Shown here piece by piece: positions 20,859-29,969 of a stretch of 64,000 bases of DNA. The notes under the pieces are model-generated. The model saw nothing but the letters and a program-made list of their open reading frames with translations. It had not been told where the DNA came from and ran no database searches. Position 1 is the first letter of the stretch. Each line of letters opens with the position of its first letter. The translations under genes and the position numbers were made by a program. Location of the stretch: assembly GCA_031286065.1 (NCBI GenBank), contig JAITUZ010000039.1, positions 39,600 through 103,599 of the forward strand, in the 5' to 3' direction. The stretch comes from Candidatus Methanimicrococcus odontotermitis (GTDB lineage: Archaea > Halobacteriota > Methanosarcinia > Methanosarcinales > Methanosarcinaceae).

Positions 20859-21785
20859 ATGGTTTATTTAGCGGCAGGCGTCCTTCTAAAAAATCCGACA
20901 CTATTGGCGGCCGGCATTCTCGGAACGACAGGCGCGTCCATGACGCGTATGATTCGAAACGGCGCGGGCGGCGTTGTCACAAAATCAATCGGACCGGTCC
21001 CGGTTTACGGGCACGCCAATCCGTCGATGGTCACGCTCAACGCCGACGGCGGCAAAGGGCAAACGTTCGGTTATTTGAACGCGATGGGTCTCCCGAACCC
21101 TTCATACGGCGAATTTAAGCAGGAAATAGAATTCGCCAAAAAAAACGGTGACGCACCCGTCATCGCAAGTATTTTCGGCGGAGATTCAAAAGATTTTACG
21201 GCTGTCGCCGAAGGGCTCCTGCCGTCAAAGCCGGACGCTTTTGAATTGAATTTAAGCTGCCCGCACGCGAAAGGCTACGGAGCGGACATCGGCAGCCGGC
21301 CGTGTCATGTGGAAGAAATCACGGCGGCGGTCAAAAACGCCGTTGATGTTCCCGTTTGGGTAAAACTGACGCCGAATGTCGCCGACATCAAAGATATTGG
21401 TCTTGCAGCTCAAGCCGGCGGCGCTGACGCGGTTGTCGCCGTCAATACAGTTCGCGGAATGGCAATTGATATTTATTCGGGCTGGCCGGTCCTCGGCAAC
21501 CGGTCAGGGGGCATGTCCGGACCCGCCGTAAAACCCGTCGCGGTGAAATGCGTTTATGATTTGTATGACGTTTTGGAAATTCCGGTCATCGGTGTCGGCG
21601 GCGTTTCCTGTTTTGAAGATATGATAGAAATGATGATGGCCGGCGCGTCGGCGGTTCAAATCGGTTCGGCGGTTTATGAAAACGAACATATTTTTACAGA
21701 TGTTTGGAGCGGCGCGCAGCGATTCATGAAAGAAAACGGTTACGCGTTTGACGAGCTCATCGGCATGGCGCACAGGAGGAAATAA
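20859..21785 (+). CDS. pyrD: Dihydroorotate dehydrogenase, class 1B catalytic subunit
   Basis: Oxidises dihydroorotate to orotate with FMN. 308 residues. The catalytic base is the cysteine in NLSCPHAKGYGADIGS, which marks the class 1B (NAD-linked, two-subunit) form. Other conserved parts are VTKSIGPVPVYGHANPS and GVGGVSCFEDMIEMMMAGASAVQIGSA (split here as GVGGVSCFED and AGASAVQIGSA). Its partner pyrK follows by one base after an AGGAGG ribosome binding site that lies inside pyrD. Confidence 0.95.
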   Translation: MVYLAAGVLLKNPTLLAAGILGTTGASMTRMIRNGAGGVVTKSIGPVPVYGHANPSMVTLNADGGKGQTFGYLNAMGLPNPSYGEFKQEIEFAKKNGDAPVIASIFGGDSKDFTAVAEGLLPSKPDAFELNLSCPHAKGYGADIGSRPCHVEEITAAVKNAVDVPVWVKLTPNVADIKDIGLAAQAGGADAVVAVNTVRGMAIDIYSGWPVLGNRSGGMSGPAVKPVAVKCVYDLYDVLEIPVIGVGGVSCFEDMIEMMMAGASAVQIGSAVYENEHIFTDVWSGAQRFMKENGYAFDELIGMAHRRK

Positions 21786-21786
21786 A

Positions 21787-22599
21787 ATGGCTGAAAACTG
21801 CCGCTGCTTTTCGGGCGGCTTTCCGATGAACGCGAAAATTATTGAAGTCGTCGACGAAACAAAAACGGGCAAAAGAACGCTTCTTTTTGACAAATCGTTT
21901 GAAAACATGCGCCCCGGCAATTTTTGCATGGTTTGGATTCACGGCGCGGATGAAATCCCGCTCGGCTGCGCCTATGAAAACGGCGTGACATTTCAGGCCG
22001 TCGGTCCCGCCACAAACGCTCTTTTTGAATTGAAAGCCGGCGACAGCGTCGGCCTCCGCGGCCCTCTCGGCACTCCGTTTACGTTTCCGGAGAAAGGAGA
22101 AGAGATTTTGATCATTTCAGGCGGTATCGGCGCGGCCCCGCTTGCGCCGCTGGCCGAAAAATCAAAAGAGATCGGCGCGGACGTGACAATTATTCTGGGC
22201 GCAAGAAGCGAAGCCGATTTGATTTTTGAAGAGCGCTTCAGCCGAACCGGAAAAGTCCTGCTCGCGACCGACGACGGAACCAAGGGCAGAAAAGGATTTG
22301 TGACGGACGTTTTAGCGGAACTCGACCCGGCGAAATTTCATAAAATTTATGTCTGCGGTCCCGAAATGATGATGAAATTCGTCATGAAACTCCTGATTGA
22401 AAAAGAAGCGCTTTCCAAAGCCGAGTTTTCAATGGAGCGTTACTTCAAATGCGGCATCGGCGTTTGCGGCGCCTGCTGCATCGATACGCTGGGTGTACGC
22501 GTCTGCAAAGACGGGCCTGTTTTCAAGGCGGAAACGCTGGTTGATTCCGAGTTCGGCAAATACCGTCGCGACGCTTCAGGGAAGAGAATTCCCTATTGA
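21787..22599 (+). CDS. pyrK: Dihydroorotate dehydrogenase electron-transfer subunit PyrK
   Basis: A ferredoxin-NADP reductase-like subunit that carries electrons from PyrD FMN through a 2Fe-2S cluster to FAD and NAD. The ATG at 21787 follows AGGAGG by six bases and gives 270 residues. Visible parts are the FAD-binding barrel, the nucleotide-binding ISGGIGAAPLAPLAE motif, and the C-terminal cluster KCGIGVCGACCIDTLGVRVC. The pairing with pyrD confirms class 1B. Confidence 0.93.
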   Translation: MAENCRCFSGGFPMNAKIIEVVDETKTGKRTLLFDKSFENMRPGNFCMVWIHGADEIPLGCAYENGVTFQAVGPATNALFELKAGDSVGLRGPLGTPFTFPEKGEEILIISGGIGAAPLAPLAEKSKEIGADVTIILGARSEADLIFEERFSRTGKVLLATDDGTKGRKGFVTDVLAELDPAKFHKIYVCGPEMMMKFVMKLLIEKEALSKAEFSMERYFKCGIGVCGACCIDTLGVRVCKDGPVFKAETLVDSEFGKYRRDASGKRIPY

Positions 22600-22611
22600 T
22601 TTATTTTATTC

Positions 22612-23391
22612 TCAGTCTTCGCCCTGCAATCTCAAAATAATTGCTCTGAGAACGCTTCGCGGAAGAAAACGATGTCCGATTGATGAAATCTTATTCATTG
22701 CGCCGGGAACGGCAACGATTTTTCCGCGCGTCAGCGCGCCGTAGGAAAACAAAGCCGTTTCTTTGGCAGAAGCCGGTGTCAGCGCGCCGAACAATTTCCG
22801 CGCGCCGCTTCCGGCAACTTTTTCAAATCCTGTCGCCGCCGGCCCGGGACAAACCGCCGTTACCGTCACGCCGGTTCCTTTTAATTCGCCGGTCAGCGCT
22901 TCAGAGAAAGAAAGAACAAAAGCTTTTGAAGCGTAATATACCGACATATAAGGCCCCGGCGTGAAAGCCGCCATTGATGCCACATTCAAAATTTTGCCGT
23001 TGTTTCGCCGTCTCATTTGAGGGAGGTATAAGCGCGTCAGCTGCATGAGCGCAACAATGTTGACAGTGACCATTTTCAACTGCTTTTCCCAATCCGTGTC
23101 CGCGTAACGGCCGTAGTCTCCAAAACCCGCGTTGTTGACCAAAACCGTCACGTCGATTCCCGCTTGTTCCGTTTCAGTAAAAATGTCAAGAGCGGCATCT
23201 TTTTGAGACAGATCTTTGACAATGACAAAAACTTCCGCGCCGTTTTTTTCTTTCAATTCAGCGGCCAGCGCTTTTAATTTTTCTTGATTTCGGGCCGTTA
23301 AAACCAAATCATATCCGTTCGCCGCGAATATTTTAGCGAATTCATATCCGAACCCGCTTGAAGCGCCGGTGATCAATGCGGTTTTTTTCAT
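22612..23391 (-). CDS. Short-chain dehydrogenase/reductase
   Basis: A 259-residue classical SDR. The NAD(P)-binding motif TGASSGFGYEFAK sits at the N-terminus, NNAGFGDYG follows, and the YASKAF (YxxxK) active site with its preceding serine is present. The ATG at 23391, preceded by GGGAGG, is preferred; the frame stays open 63 codons further upstream, but that part overlaps the next gene. It resembles DltE/YqjQ-type SDRs that act on lipid or short-chain carbonyls. The substrate is unknown. Confidence 0.88.
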   Translation of the reverse strand: MKKTALITGASSGFGYEFAKIFAANGYDLVLTARNQEKLKALAAELKEKNGAEVFVIVKDLSQKDAALDIFTETEQAGIDVTVLVNNAGFGDYGRYADTDWEKQLKMVTVNIVALMQLTRLYLPQMRRRNNGKILNVASMAAFTPGPYMSVYYASKAFVLSFSEALTGELKGTGVTVTAVCPGPAATGFEKVAGSGARKLFGALTPASAKETALFSYGALTRGKIVAVPGAMNKISSIGHRFLPRSVLRAIILRLQGED

Positions 23392-23425
23392 ATCGTTTGC
23401 CTCCCTGATTCTTTGACACGGCAGC

Positions 23426-24316
23426 TTAGCGTTTCTTCGGATTTTGAAGTTCAAACGCCAGCTTCCGAATGCTTTGGGCGATCTGCCACTCCCCCGCGCC
23501 CCAGTGAACGACAATGCCGATCTGACCGTTGATTTGAACGATCTTTTCCGCGTTTTCGGATTTGCAGCAGCGCATGACAAACGGTTTTTCGGGTTTGGTC
23601 AAAGCGGAGCGCATCGGGCACATATCAATAAAATCATATTTTAAATTCGGATACAATTGCTGAATGATTTTTCGGGAAGTATCGCAGCCGACCAATGTCC
23701 AGCCGATTTCATTTTCATCCAATATGTCGGAATCTAAGAATTTTCCGGCCAGCCCTGAAGAACGGCAGGGATAAATGGTTTTATCGCCTTGATAAACGGA
23801 CAAGTCCACCGTTTTTGAAATGAATTTGATTTGAAGATCGCCGAACAAATTCGCGGCGTCCAGCCGTTCCACGCAATTCAAAAGCCACGGCGGTTCCGGC
23901 GGAAAAACATCGATCACTTCAATTTCAGAGATTTCGGAAACATCAGGATCTTTGACAAAAGTCAGATGTTTGTCGAATCCTTTAAAAACAACCGTTGTCG
24001 CCGGCGTTTGGCCGGAGTTCCGTCGTTCATTCTCCGCCGAAATCAAACGGGCGGCGGCTTCAATCAAAAAAGCGCGGTTTTTAATGTTCAATTCTTCGGG
24101 ACAAATCAGGATTTCATCTTCATTGGCGACGCGTTTTGACCTGACGGGCTCTCTGAGAAAACCGGATCCTTGATGTCCGATTTCATACAAATTATAGCCG
24201 GCATCCGTTTTTTCAAGAATATATTGAGACAGGAAATAAACTTTATCGGAAGCGGACGCTGTTTTTCCATATTCGGTCCATCCGATTGTTTTGTATTCAT
24301 TCGGGAAAATCATCAT
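23426..24316 (-). CDS. Conserved archaeal protein of unknown function
   Basis: 296 residues, soluble, with no signal peptide. It begins MMIFPNEYKTIGWTEYGKTAS. Cysteines are notable: LICPEEL, LNCVERLD, YPCRSSGL, VGCDTSRK, DMCPMRS and RCCKSEN. The set may bind a metal or cluster but is not a known motif. I recall similar methanogen proteins annotated only as a DUF (possibly DUF7714). It lies just upstream of the SDR on the same strand and may be in one operon with it. Confidence 0.7.
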   Translation of the reverse strand: MMIFPNEYKTIGWTEYGKTASASDKVYFLSQYILEKTDAGYNLYEIGHQGSGFLREPVRSKRVANEDEILICPEELNIKNRAFLIEAAARLISAENERRNSGQTPATTVVFKGFDKHLTFVKDPDVSEISEIEVIDVFPPEPPWLLNCVERLDAANLFGDLQIKFISKTVDLSVYQGDKTIYPCRSSGLAGKFLDSDILDENEIGWTLVGCDTSRKIIQQLYPNLKYDFIDMCPMRSALTKPEKPFVMRCCKSENAEKIVQINGQIGIVVHWGAGEWQIAQSIRKLAFELQNPKKR

Positions 24317-24529
24317 AATTCCTCTGCTGTTTTAATGAATTGAAAAGCGGTCTATAAAAAGATTACAGAAATGAAAACAAAATAAAAGACAGAATAAAAA
24401 GCGAAATAAAAAAGAAAGCCGGCCGATACAAAAAATAGAATTAAAAAAGCCGCCTGAAAAATCGGACGGCGATCAGTCAAAAAAAATCAGAGTCGTTTCG
24501 ACTCTGAAAAATCTGTTTTCGTTTGATGA
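24317..24529. terminator. Intergenic region with a hairpin terminator for the DUF4013-like gene
   Basis: CAGAGTC at 24488-24494 pairs with GACTCTG at 24500-24506 around a 5-base loop. On the minus strand it is followed by eight T, giving an intrinsic-type terminator 24 bases after the stop of the membrane protein gene. The rest of the gap is A-rich and carries the likely promoter of the 296-residue protein. Confidence 0.6.
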
Positions 24530-25204
24530 TTAAACGATACCGGGTTTGAGTTCCTTTAAGACAGCTGCCAAGAAAACGTATGCAATCGGAAGCGTAACCA
24601 ATAAACCGATGCCCAAAAGCATGCAGCCGATGAACACAAGGACAGAATACACAATGATTGCGACAATTGTCATGACGAGATTGTCTTTGGCGACATTGAA
24701 ACTTTCTGTAATCGCATAAATCGGACCTTTGGACGGGTCCGCAAGGAAAATGAAAGGCGAATAGGAAAAGAGAATCAACGCGATAAGCGAGCCGATAAGC
24801 GGGATGAGGGACAAAACGCCAATGATGACCATGTAAATGATCAAGAAGATCAAGTTTTTGACAAAATTGGATTTAAACGAATAAAAGACATCGCCGATTT
24901 CAACTTTTTCTCCCTTCAATCCTTTGACAGCCATGTAATACATGCTGAGACTGAAAGGCAGAACAACCAGCGCCATGATAATTAAAGCGAGAAGCATGCT
25001 GATGAGGAACAGTCCGCCGGTCAGCGCTCCCGAACCTGTCGCTGTGCCGATAGCGGTCAATCCGCCGCCGAGAACAGTGACAATCATAAAGGCAACGAAC
25101 ATTGCGACAATCATCAAAATCGGAGCAACGACAAAAGCAACAATGTTGTCTTTGAAGGTTTCCCATCCCTTACCTAAAGAGGATGTAATAATATCAAAAT
25201 CCAT
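24530..25204 (-). CDS. Polytopic membrane protein, DUF4013-like
   Basis: 224 residues with about six hydrophobic helices. The characteristic layout is an N-terminal KGWETFKDNIVAF amphipathic segment, two helix pairs, a cytoplasmic GEKVEIGDVFYSFKSNFVKN loop and a conserved ITESFNVAKDNLV segment before the last pair. This layout is shared by the DUF4013/DUF975 families of unknown role. The upstream region (25205-25447) is 243 bases without a gene; it holds AT-rich TATA-like boxes near 25331-25343 and 25411-25422. Confidence 0.8.
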   Translation of the reverse strand: MDFDIITSSLGKGWETFKDNIVAFVVAPILMIVAMFVAFMIVTVLGGGLTAIGTATGSGALTGGLFLISMLLALIIMALVVLPFSLSMYYMAVKGLKGEKVEIGDVFYSFKSNFVKNLIFLIIYMVIIGVLSLIPLIGSLIALILFSYSPFIFLADPSKGPIYAITESFNVAKDNLVMTIVAIIVYSVLVFIGCMLLGIGLLVTLPIAYVFLAAVLKELKPGIV

Positions 25205-25447
25205 AATAATGACTCCTTTAATACTTTTTTACAAACATTACAAATGTTTTAAAATCTTTGAATCGGCAATAAAATAACTTGGAAATTGCGATCACGCATG
25301 AAAAATTATTGCCTGAACTGCAGATAGCGGCATTATATAATAAATGCCTCCGCATATACAATCTGGGAAACGTTCTATTAATACGTTCCTATTGACAATT
25401 ATTAATATACAAAGTATATAAATGTTACAATAAGAGAAACATTCGGG

Positions 25448-26638
25448 TTATTCAAATTTCTGAAAACTTTCCCAAGTTCCTTTCAGTTTTCCGCCGAGCG
25501 CCAATTTCCCGAGCTGTTTTGAAATTTCGGGGCTCACTTCCGACGGAACAATATTTTCATAAGGCGTTGACGGCAGCGGCGTTAAATAATGCGCGCGCAC
25601 TTCTCCGCCGCGCCGGCAGATTTGATCAATCATTTCAAGCGTTTTTTCCTGATCTTCCAAAGTTTCACTCGGGAAACCGATAATAAAATCAACGATCGGC
25701 GTGATATTGCTGTCAAAACAAAGATCTGCCGCCGCGTAAATATCTTCTGCAGAATGACCGCGCCCGATTTCAGTTAAAACGGAATCGCTTCCCGACTGCG
25801 CGCCGATGCTGAGCGACTCGTTGGCGCAGTATTTCCCGAGAAGAGCAATCATCTCTTCCGTCACGAATTCCGGGCGCACTTCCGACGGAAACGTACCGAA
25901 AAAAATCCTTTTGTTTTCCAAGGCGGAAAGAGCGGACAGCAGTTCTTTGACTTTATCGGGTTTCGGCGCTGCGCCGCTGCTTCTATAAGCGAACGCGTTG
26001 GAAGAGATAAAGCGCAGGTCATCATAATAAGCCGCGTATTTGACGATTTCGGAAACACTTCGGTGCCGCATCCGGTGCCCGAAAATCCGCGGCGTTTGGC
26101 AGAATTTGCAGCGGTGCGGACAGCCGCGGGAAATTTCAAGCGGGCGCCAAATGCCGCCGGGTGAAAAACAGGGATAACGATCCATTAAAACAGAATCTCC
26201 CGGCGGCGAAAAAATGACTTCGCCGGCATTATTTTTAAACGCGATTCCCGAAAGAGTTTCAAATCCGAACCGAAGATCGCCGCCGTTTTGAAAATTGGAC
26301 CGGACTTGAGAAATCAGCGCGGGAAGCGTTTCCTCTCCTTCGCCGATGACAACAGCGTCAAAATAATCCAATGTTTCGGCCGGCGCGCCCGACGGATGCG
26401 GACCGCCCGCGATAAAAAACGCGGAAACCCCCAAAGCGCGAGCTTTGCTCACTTCCGAAAACACATCTTCTTTTTGATTGGTAAAAAAACTGTAAAGCAT
26501 GATCCCAAAAACCGGCTCTTTCACAAAATCAACATCCGGAAGAACGGGAATCAAAGCGGAATAACTGTAAGTGTTTTTCTTAAAATAACGGAAATGAATC
26601 GGGAGAAGAATTTCATTTCGGCTCGATTCCGGATTCAT
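25448..26638 (-). CDS. B12-binding / radical SAM protein, MJ1487 family
   Basis: Radical SAM protein with an N-terminal cobalamin-binding-like domain (FGIMLYSFFTN, FFIAGGPHPSG, VVIGEGEETLPAL) and the radical SAM motif RGCPHRCKFCQTP around residue 180. The arrangement matches the archaeal MJ1487-type family, whose substrate is unknown. The ATG at 26638 is preferred over a TTG at 26644. It lies 18 bp after the small AcnX-like subunit on the same strand, so it may be in the isoprenoid operon. Confidence 0.82.
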   Translation of the reverse strand: MNPESSRNEILLPIHFRYFKKNTYSYSALIPVLPDVDFVKEPVFGIMLYSFFTNQKEDVFSEVSKARALGVSAFFIAGGPHPSGAPAETLDYFDAVVIGEGEETLPALISQVRSNFQNGGDLRFGFETLSGIAFKNNAGEVIFSPPGDSVLMDRYPCFSPGGIWRPLEISRGCPHRCKFCQTPRIFGHRMRHRSVSEIVKYAAYYDDLRFISSNAFAYRSSGAAPKPDKVKELLSALSALENKRIFFGTFPSEVRPEFVTEEMIALLGKYCANESLSIGAQSGSDSVLTEIGRGHSAEDIYAAADLCFDSNITPIVDFIIGFPSETLEDQEKTLEMIDQICRRGGEVRAHYLTPLPSTPYENIVPSEVSPEISKQLGKLALGGKLKGTWESFQKFE

Positions 26639-26656
26639 TTTCAAATACCTGTCCGA

Positions 26657-27058
26657 TTATAAAATTTCAATAAACCCTTCAGCGCTGTTGACCAAAACAT
26701 CATCGCCGTCTTTCAGAACATCATACGGGTTGATGTCAAGCTTGTCAATCATCGGAATTTCAGAAATGATCGCGCCGACCGCGACAATCGGCTCACATTC
26801 TGAATTGATGATGGCGGCCGGAGCCGCGCCGTTCTTTTTAAGCTGATAAATCACGTATGAGCCGACCGTAGACCCTTTCCCTTGCGGAAAAACCAACACG
26901 GCTCCTTTGATCGATTTGCCGAAAAGTTCATGATCCGGATCAACGACAACGCCCGTTTCGGGATTGATGTTTCCCAAAAAAGAGATCGGATCTTTGGTCA
27001 TCAAGACTTTTCCGGATGCGCTGCCGCGGGCGATGATTCTGCCTTTAATTTGACGCAT
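26657..27058 (-). CDS. Phosphomevalonate dehydratase small subunit (aconitase X type)
   Basis: 133 residues matching the swivel domain of the aconitase superfamily in the AcnX small subunit. It has the GSASGKVLMTKDPISFLG and VFPQGKGSTVGSYVIYQLK motifs. With the large subunit it dehydrates 5-phosphomevalonate to trans-anhydromevalonate 5-phosphate in the archaeal mevalonate pathway. The ATG at 27058 is preferred over a TTG overlapping the large-subunit stop. The order large-small-radical SAM is on one strand. Confidence 0.88.
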   Translation of the reverse strand: MRQIKGRIIARGSASGKVLMTKDPISFLGNINPETGVVVDPDHELFGKSIKGAVLVFPQGKGSTVGSYVIYQLKKNGAAPAAIINSECEPIVAVGAIISEIPMIDKLDINPYDVLKDGDDVLVNSAEGFIEIL

Positions 27059-27060
27059 TT

Positions 27061-28248
27061 TCAAACCACTCCTGTCGCTTCTTTAACGCACCGCTCCGCC
27101 GTTCCGTACGTGGCTGCCAGTCCGCACATGCTCGGCACATAAGCATACGCTTTGCCGGAATTGACCATCATGCGTTTGAAAGAGTTGGCGGCCGGCGACA
27201 CGACCATACAGGTGTCGCAAACGACTTTCGCGCCGCTTTTTTCAATTAATTTAACAAGATCCGCGTTTTGTTCGGCCGTTTCGCGGGACGTGAAAATCCA
27301 AAATTCTTTGACAACGGTTTTGCCTTCCAGCAAATCCGCAAGCTGCTGAAGCTCCGCTTTGGAACAATGCGGACAGCCGATTGTAACAATATCAGAAATG
27401 ATTGACGGATCGCCGGACGTTTCGTAAACCGCTTCAATTTCTTTTCGGTCAATAACAATGCTTTCCGCCGGCTTTTCATAAACGAATTCTTTATCTTTTA
27501 TTTCAGGCGTCACGCCGTCGATGTGATAAAGCGCGACAGCGCCGGAAGCGGCCATGGCCGCGCCGAGCATTTTCATTTCATCTTTTTCCGGAACGGAGTT
27601 CATTTTAAAAAGAGGGATTTTATTGCCGGCCAATTTGCCGGCGATGTAGCCGAGCGCGCCGTAATCGGAGCCGCCGGTTTCGAAACCGACGCGAATTTCA
27701 AGATTCGGCGTCCTGTTTTCAGCTTTATGATAGCCGTAATCGGGCGTTTTGCCGACAAGCGCGGCCGCAAGAGCGGACGGTCCGCCTTCCCGGTTGGTGC
27801 GCGCGCCGAGAACAGAATTGGAGAAAGAAATCGCGGAAGACTCGCCCCATGCCAAATGATCTTTGTACATGACATCAAAACCGTTCAGATAATAAGGCGT
27901 ACATGTGCATTTCGGTTCGATCCCGAGGCGGCCGAACGCTTGAATGATTTCGATCTGCTTGGCGGCGAATTTCGGATCGATGCCGAGACGTTCCCAATTA
28001 TTCATATCCATGCCGGCCGGATTCAAAACGGTCGGCACTTTAACCGCGCCTTTCAAATCGGAGATCCATTCAAGACCGGCGTCGCCGATCGTTTTGTAAG
28101 AAACGCCTGAAACTTGAGCGCTTTTGATCGGGATGAGCGCGTCCGCGCCGTAAATATCGCCGAGCGCGACAAGGATTTCAATCATTTTGCGGAGCGTTTC
28201 ACCGTCGTCGCCGCGAAGCGTTTTTTCTTCTTCTTTTGTCAGATACAT
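27061..28248 (-). CDS. Phosphomevalonate dehydratase large subunit (aconitase X type)
   Basis: 395-residue AcnX catalytic subunit. Cysteines that can hold the iron-sulfur cluster are in TIGCPHCSKAE, VCDTCMVVSP and VPSMCGLAATYG, and PKCTCTPYYLNG is a family signature. It acts with the small subunit in the modified mevalonate pathway. The next gene upstream on the strand, the UbiD-type decarboxylase, catalyses the following step, which supports this role over a bacterial proline-metabolism AcnX role. Confidence 0.9.
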   Translation of the reverse strand: MYLTKEEEKTLRGDDGETLRKMIEILVALGDIYGADALIPIKSAQVSGVSYKTIGDAGLEWISDLKGAVKVPTVLNPAGMDMNNWERLGIDPKFAAKQIEIIQAFGRLGIEPKCTCTPYYLNGFDVMYKDHLAWGESSAISFSNSVLGARTNREGGPSALAAALVGKTPDYGYHKAENRTPNLEIRVGFETGGSDYGALGYIAGKLAGNKIPLFKMNSVPEKDEMKMLGAAMAASGAVALYHIDGVTPEIKDKEFVYEKPAESIVIDRKEIEAVYETSGDPSIISDIVTIGCPHCSKAELQQLADLLEGKTVVKEFWIFTSRETAEQNADLVKLIEKSGAKVVCDTCMVVSPAANSFKRMMVNSGKAYAYVPSMCGLAATYGTAERCVKEATGVV

Positions 28249-28270
28249 GCTGTCACCTGAAAAGACATAG

Positions 28271-29554
28271 TTATTTTTTCAGAACGGGAAATTTCGCGCG
28301 CTCGAAATCTTCTTTATTGACCAGAACTTTTGTCGCGTCCACGCCGACTTTTGTGGTCGTGCCATCGGGCGCGCCGCGCGGGTCTAATGAACTGCCGCGG
28401 ACGTTTGTTACGATCATGATATCCGAGTCGCCCTTCACACGCGTCGCGACAGCGAATTCCACGTCATCCGGATTGAAAATATCAATATCCTCATCCACGA
28501 CAACGACATGTTTCAAACTTGTGTGCGCCGCGAACGCCGCCATGATCGCGTTTTTAGCGTCGCCTTCCGTCTGCTTTTTGATTTGAACGAACGCGTGCAG
28601 ATAACAGCAGCCGCCTTCCGTCAGCACGACATTGGAGACTGTCGTGACTTCGCCGACCGCTTTGTAAATTTTAGGCTCGTACGGAACGCCCATCATCAAT
28701 AAATGTTCGGCGCCTGCCGGCAGGATGCCGTGATAAATCGGGTCTTTTCTGTGATAGATTCGTGTGATTTTGATAACAGGCTCCGGGCGAATATGGTCAT
28801 AAGTTCCCGTGATGTCAACAAACGGCCCTTCTGCGATACGTTCCTGCGGGTCGAGATAGCCTTCCAAAACATATTCGGCATGCGGCACTTTGATACCGTT
28901 GCCGCATTCAAACAACTCAACCGGCGCGCCTCGAAGAGCCGCGGCATATTCGAATTCTTTGGACAGCGGAACACGTGTCGTGCTCGCGTAAGTGATAACA
29001 GGGTCGGCGCCGAGAACGATTGCAACAGGAAGTCTTTCCCCGTTTTCACGCGCTTTTTTGTGAAGCACATAAGTGTGGCGCGGCGGAACGAGACGGGCTG
29101 CCAGCGTATTTTTGCCGGCGACCATCAGCCTGTGAATCGACGCGTTTTTTTCGCCTTCGTATTCCGAAACAACGATTCCGGCCGTGATATATCCGCTGCC
29201 GCCGTCTTTTTCAAAATGCTTCATGATCGGCAGTTTGAACAAATCAACGTCTTGCTCTTCAATCACGACTTTTTTTGTCGGCGAGTCTTTGACAACGATG
29301 ACCTCGCCGTCAGGAACGATATCGGCCAGCCGCCGAATGATTTCCTCTTTCGGCACGCCCAGCATCGCGCCGAGTTCTTCGCGCGTTCCGAGAAGATTCA
29401 TAATCGCTTGGGAGCCGTCAACGTTTTTGAATAAAACAGGCCCTTTTGTGTCGTGCGCCATCATCGGCGCTTCATATTCTTTGGAAACGGGCGTTTCGAT
29501 TTCAGTCAAACGCCCGGTTTTTCGTAATTCGTCAATAAAATCGCGGAAACTCAT
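28271..29554 (-). CDS. Anhydromevalonate phosphate decarboxylase (UbiD family)
   Basis: A 427-residue UbiD-family decarboxylase that needs prenylated FMN. It begins MSFRDFIDELRKTGRLTEIE as UbiD proteins do, and carries the SIHRLMVAGKNTLAARLVPPRH segment (shown here in part as SIHRLMVAGKN) and the acidic catalytic region VDITGTYDHIRPEPV. In archaea it converts trans-anhydromevalonate phosphate to isopentenyl phosphate. A TATAAATA box (plus-strand 29580-29587) lies about 27 bases before the ATG and there is no clear ribosome binding site, so the mRNA may be leaderless. It is the first gene of the ubiD-acnX operon. Confidence 0.9.
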   Translation of the reverse strand: MSFRDFIDELRKTGRLTEIETPVSKEYEAPMMAHDTKGPVLFKNVDGSQAIMNLLGTREELGAMLGVPKEEIIRRLADIVPDGEVIVVKDSPTKKVVIEEQDVDLFKLPIMKHFEKDGGSGYITAGIVVSEYEGEKNASIHRLMVAGKNTLAARLVPPRHTYVLHKKARENGERLPVAIVLGADPVITYASTTRVPLSKEFEYAAALRGAPVELFECGNGIKVPHAEYVLEGYLDPQERIAEGPFVDITGTYDHIRPEPVIKITRIYHRKDPIYHGILPAGAEHLLMMGVPYEPKIYKAVGEVTTVSNVVLTEGGCCYLHAFVQIKKQTEGDAKNAIMAAFAAHTSLKHVVVVDEDIDIFNPDDVEFAVATRVKGDSDIMIVTNVRGSSLDPRGAPDGTTTKVGVDATKVLVNKEDFERAKFPVLKK

Positions 29555-29579
29555 ACTATCTGCTTTGGAAAAAGCGATG

Positions 29580-29587
29580 TATAAATA
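29580..29587 (-). promoter_or_regulatory. TATA box of the UbiD/AcnX operon
   Basis: TTTATTTATA on the minus strand is centred about 30 bases before the UbiD-like start codon, which fits an archaeal promoter with the start site at or very near the ATG. Confidence 0.5.
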
Positions 29588-29636
29588 AAAACCTTCTTTT
29601 CGTTCAGGTATTTCAAAAAGCGTCTTGTCAAAAATA

Positions 29637-29969
29637 TCAGAAGTTCCCGCCCGCCAAATCTTTCGCGATTTGCTCCAATTCTTCGGGCTTCATCACGTCG
29701 TTGTCCTCATTGACCAAAGCCCCGTTTTTAAAGATTTTAAAGGCGGGCGCCGCGACGATGCCGTATTTTTTGGTAATGTCAAGAAAATCCATCGCGTTGA
29801 TTCGGGCAAATGACACTTTGCCGCCGTATTTTGTATCCAAATCGTCAAATACGGGTTTCATTTTTTGACAGTGCGGACACGATTCCATATAAAACATCGT
29901 TATGACGGGCTTTTCTTGATGAGAGATGACTTCATCCCAAGTTTTATCGGTTGCTTCAATAATTGCCAT
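29637..29969 (-). CDS. Thioredoxin-like protein with CPHC active site
   Basis: A 110-residue thioredoxin fold. The redox motif is Cys31-Pro-His-Cys34 (MESCPHCQKMKPVFDDL), and the cis-proline region is IVAAPAFKIFKNG. CPHC is closer to DsbA-type than to classical CGPC thioredoxin, which suggests a more oxidising potential. There is no signal peptide, so it is cytoplasmic. It is transcribed toward the UbiD operon from its own start. Confidence 0.88.
   Translation of the reverse strand: MAIIEATDKTWDEVISHQEKPVITMFYMESCPHCQKMKPVFDDLDTKYGGKVSFARINAMDFLDITKKYGIVAAPAFKIFKNGALVNEDNDVMKPEELEQIAKDLAGGNF

Noticed and set aside
23392..23580. Longer SDR starting at 23580
   Set aside because: The extra 63 residues overlap the neighbouring gene and precede the family's normal N-terminus; GGGAGG supports the ATG at 23391.
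25411..25422. TATA box on the plus strand near 25.41 kb driving a plus-strand gene
   Set aside because: No plus-strand gene follows; the palindromic AT sequence more likely serves the minus-strand membrane protein gene, or nothing.
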